From Augochlora pura (lineage: Eukaryota; Arthropoda; Insecta; Hymenoptera; Halictidae), in the NCBI RefSeq assembly GCF_028453695.1, contig NC_135775.1, positions 26,880,545 through 26,944,544 on the forward strand: a stretch of 64,000 bases of DNA, in the 5' to 3' direction. The notes under the pieces were generated by a model that was not told where the DNA came from, made no database searches, and worked only from the letters and a program-made list of their open reading frames with translations. The translations under genes were made by a program, and so were the position numbers. Positions 63,801 to 64,000 of this stretch are shown piece by piece; the stretch's first letter is position 1, and every line of letters starts with the position of its first letter.

Positions 63801-63935
63801 AAACTGTTCTTCTGCGAGTTTTGCCTAAAGTACACCAAGAGTCGAGCGGTACTCGACAGACACATGGACAAGTGCCAGTGGAGGCATCCACCGGCCACCG
63901 AAATCTACAGGTGTAACGGACTATCCGTTTTCGAG
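54833..63935 (+). CDS. enok: Enok / KAT6 (MOZ-MORF) MYST histone acetyltransferase, N-terminal and central parts
   Basis: Nuclear lysine acetyltransferase of the MOZ/MORF type, which acetylates histone H3 (K23 in flies) within a BRPF-containing complex. Exons in view: 54833-55378, 59030-59496, 59762-61644 and 63436-63935, all in phase; the gene continues past the right edge. Exon 1 holds the winged helix (WFLDAIRKIRSQKQRPSVER and FNKGQSSYKDPGG) and the second winged-helix/H15-like domain (GSTLKTIEKYIRQSH). Exon 2 is a tandem PHD finger: CKECLG...CSVCGAALHNSC...CDDC, then CAGC...CAGCVKCYHPTC...CRHC. Exon 3 is about 628 residues of low complexity with poly-Gln, poly-Ser, Glu-rich and Gly-Val/Ala repeats. 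Exon 4 begins the MYST domain: FGRYEVETWYSSPFPQEY, then the C2HC finger CEFCLKY...HMDKC and IYRCNGLSVFE. The start ATG is the first in frame and agrees with the MOZ winged-helix position. Confidence 0.94.
57137..57160. repeat. (GA)n microsatellite in enok intron 1
   Basis: GGAGAGGGAGAGAGAGAGAG and onward. Confidence 0.92.
57762..57808. repeat. (CT)n microsatellite in enok intron 1
   Basis: About 23 CT units with one G interruption, then CTGTCTGTATCTGTCTCTG. Confidence 0.95.
60109..60165 (+). repeat. coding CAG/CAA repeat (poly-Gln) in enok exon 3
   Basis: CAGCAGCAGCAACAACAAC and onward, translating to a poly-Gln run interrupted by LP. Mixed CAG/CAA codons argue for selection on the peptide as well as slippage. 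Confidence 0.95.
60196..60268 (+). repeat. coding AGC/AGT repeat (poly-Ser, then Gly-Ser) in enok exon 3
   Basis: AGCAGCAGTAGTAGTAGTAG and onward give about 19 Ser, then SGSGSGSGS. It is followed at 60319-60375 by GAGGAGGAG giving an acidic Glu run. Confidence 0.95.
61008..61068 (+). repeat. coding GGTGTTGGC-type repeat (Gly-Val/Ile/Ala) in enok exon 3
   Basis: Nine or more GGY-RTY dipeptide units give GIGIGVGVGVGVGVGAGAG. Hydrophobic dipeptide repeats are unusual inside a nuclear acidic linker. Confidence 0.93.
61645..63435 (+). other. enok intron 3
   Basis: Donor AAGG/GTAAGA at 61644, acceptor GCTTGCAG at 63435. An A-rich tract lies at 61697-61740. No other gene seen. Confidence 0.75.
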
Positions 63936-64000
63936 GTTCGTATCATCTCCTACATATCTGCTTGTACACGTGTGTCGATCGAAACCGGTCGTTGTAACCC

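Noticed and set aside
1..64000. CRISPR array, bacterial operon or intact autonomous transposon
   Set aside because: No regularly spaced repeats, no Shine-Dalgarno-led gene strings and no transposase, integrase or reverse-transcriptase motifs were seen on either strand.

Overview
This is a eukaryotic window from an insect, most likely a bee or other hymenopteran. Coding exons are short, introns begin GT and end AG, and the spacers are rich in microsatellites. One dispersed repeat (10354-10502) resembles, from memory, a repeat common in ants and bees. The proteins read as insect orthologues of iduronate-2-sulfatase, an ionotropic receptor, RpL34, thickveins, Lark, adenosine kinase and Enok/KAT6. 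No search could be run, so species and orthology rest on recognised motifs. All exon joins below were built by hand from splice signals and reading phase.

Layout. 1-1347 (minus): 5' part of an iduronate-2-sulfatase gene that runs off the left edge. 2387-4418 (minus): a complete five-exon C2H2 zinc-finger gene. About 4923-5700 (minus): coding-looking fragments that resemble the N-terminal half of Spo11 without its catalytic tyrosines, probably a relic. 5665-8016 (plus): an ionotropic receptor most like Ir93a, with no recognisable amino-terminal domain in the window. 8821-9568 (plus): ribosomal protein L34. 9.6-25 kb: a gene-poor stretch with microsatellites, one dispersed repeat and one signal-peptide-like exon (16595-16717). 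24990-26690 (plus): the type I BMP receptor thickveins. 26.7-29.5 kb: AT-rich probable 3' UTR and spacer. 31695-34114 (plus): lark, with a probable non-coding first exon at about 29.53 kb. 34-44.5 kb: UTR-like or intergenic sequence full of CT tracts. 44518-46255 (plus): adenosine kinase, with a 17-nt first coding exon. 46-54.8 kb: probable promoter and 5' leader of the next gene. 54833 to the right edge (plus): the MYST acetyltransferase gene enok/KAT6, with winged helix, H15-like, double PHD, a long low-complexity region and the start of the MYST domain.

The genes belong to unrelated pathways: lysosomal glycosaminoglycan breakdown, chemo/hygro/thermosensation, translation, BMP signalling, RNA binding in the circadian system, purine salvage and histone acetylation. 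There is no operon-like logic. No new system was found. The items most worth checking are the antisense Spo11-like relic, the shortened receptor, the alternative 5' ends of thickveins, the two possible Lark C-termini and the simple repeats inside the enok coding exon.
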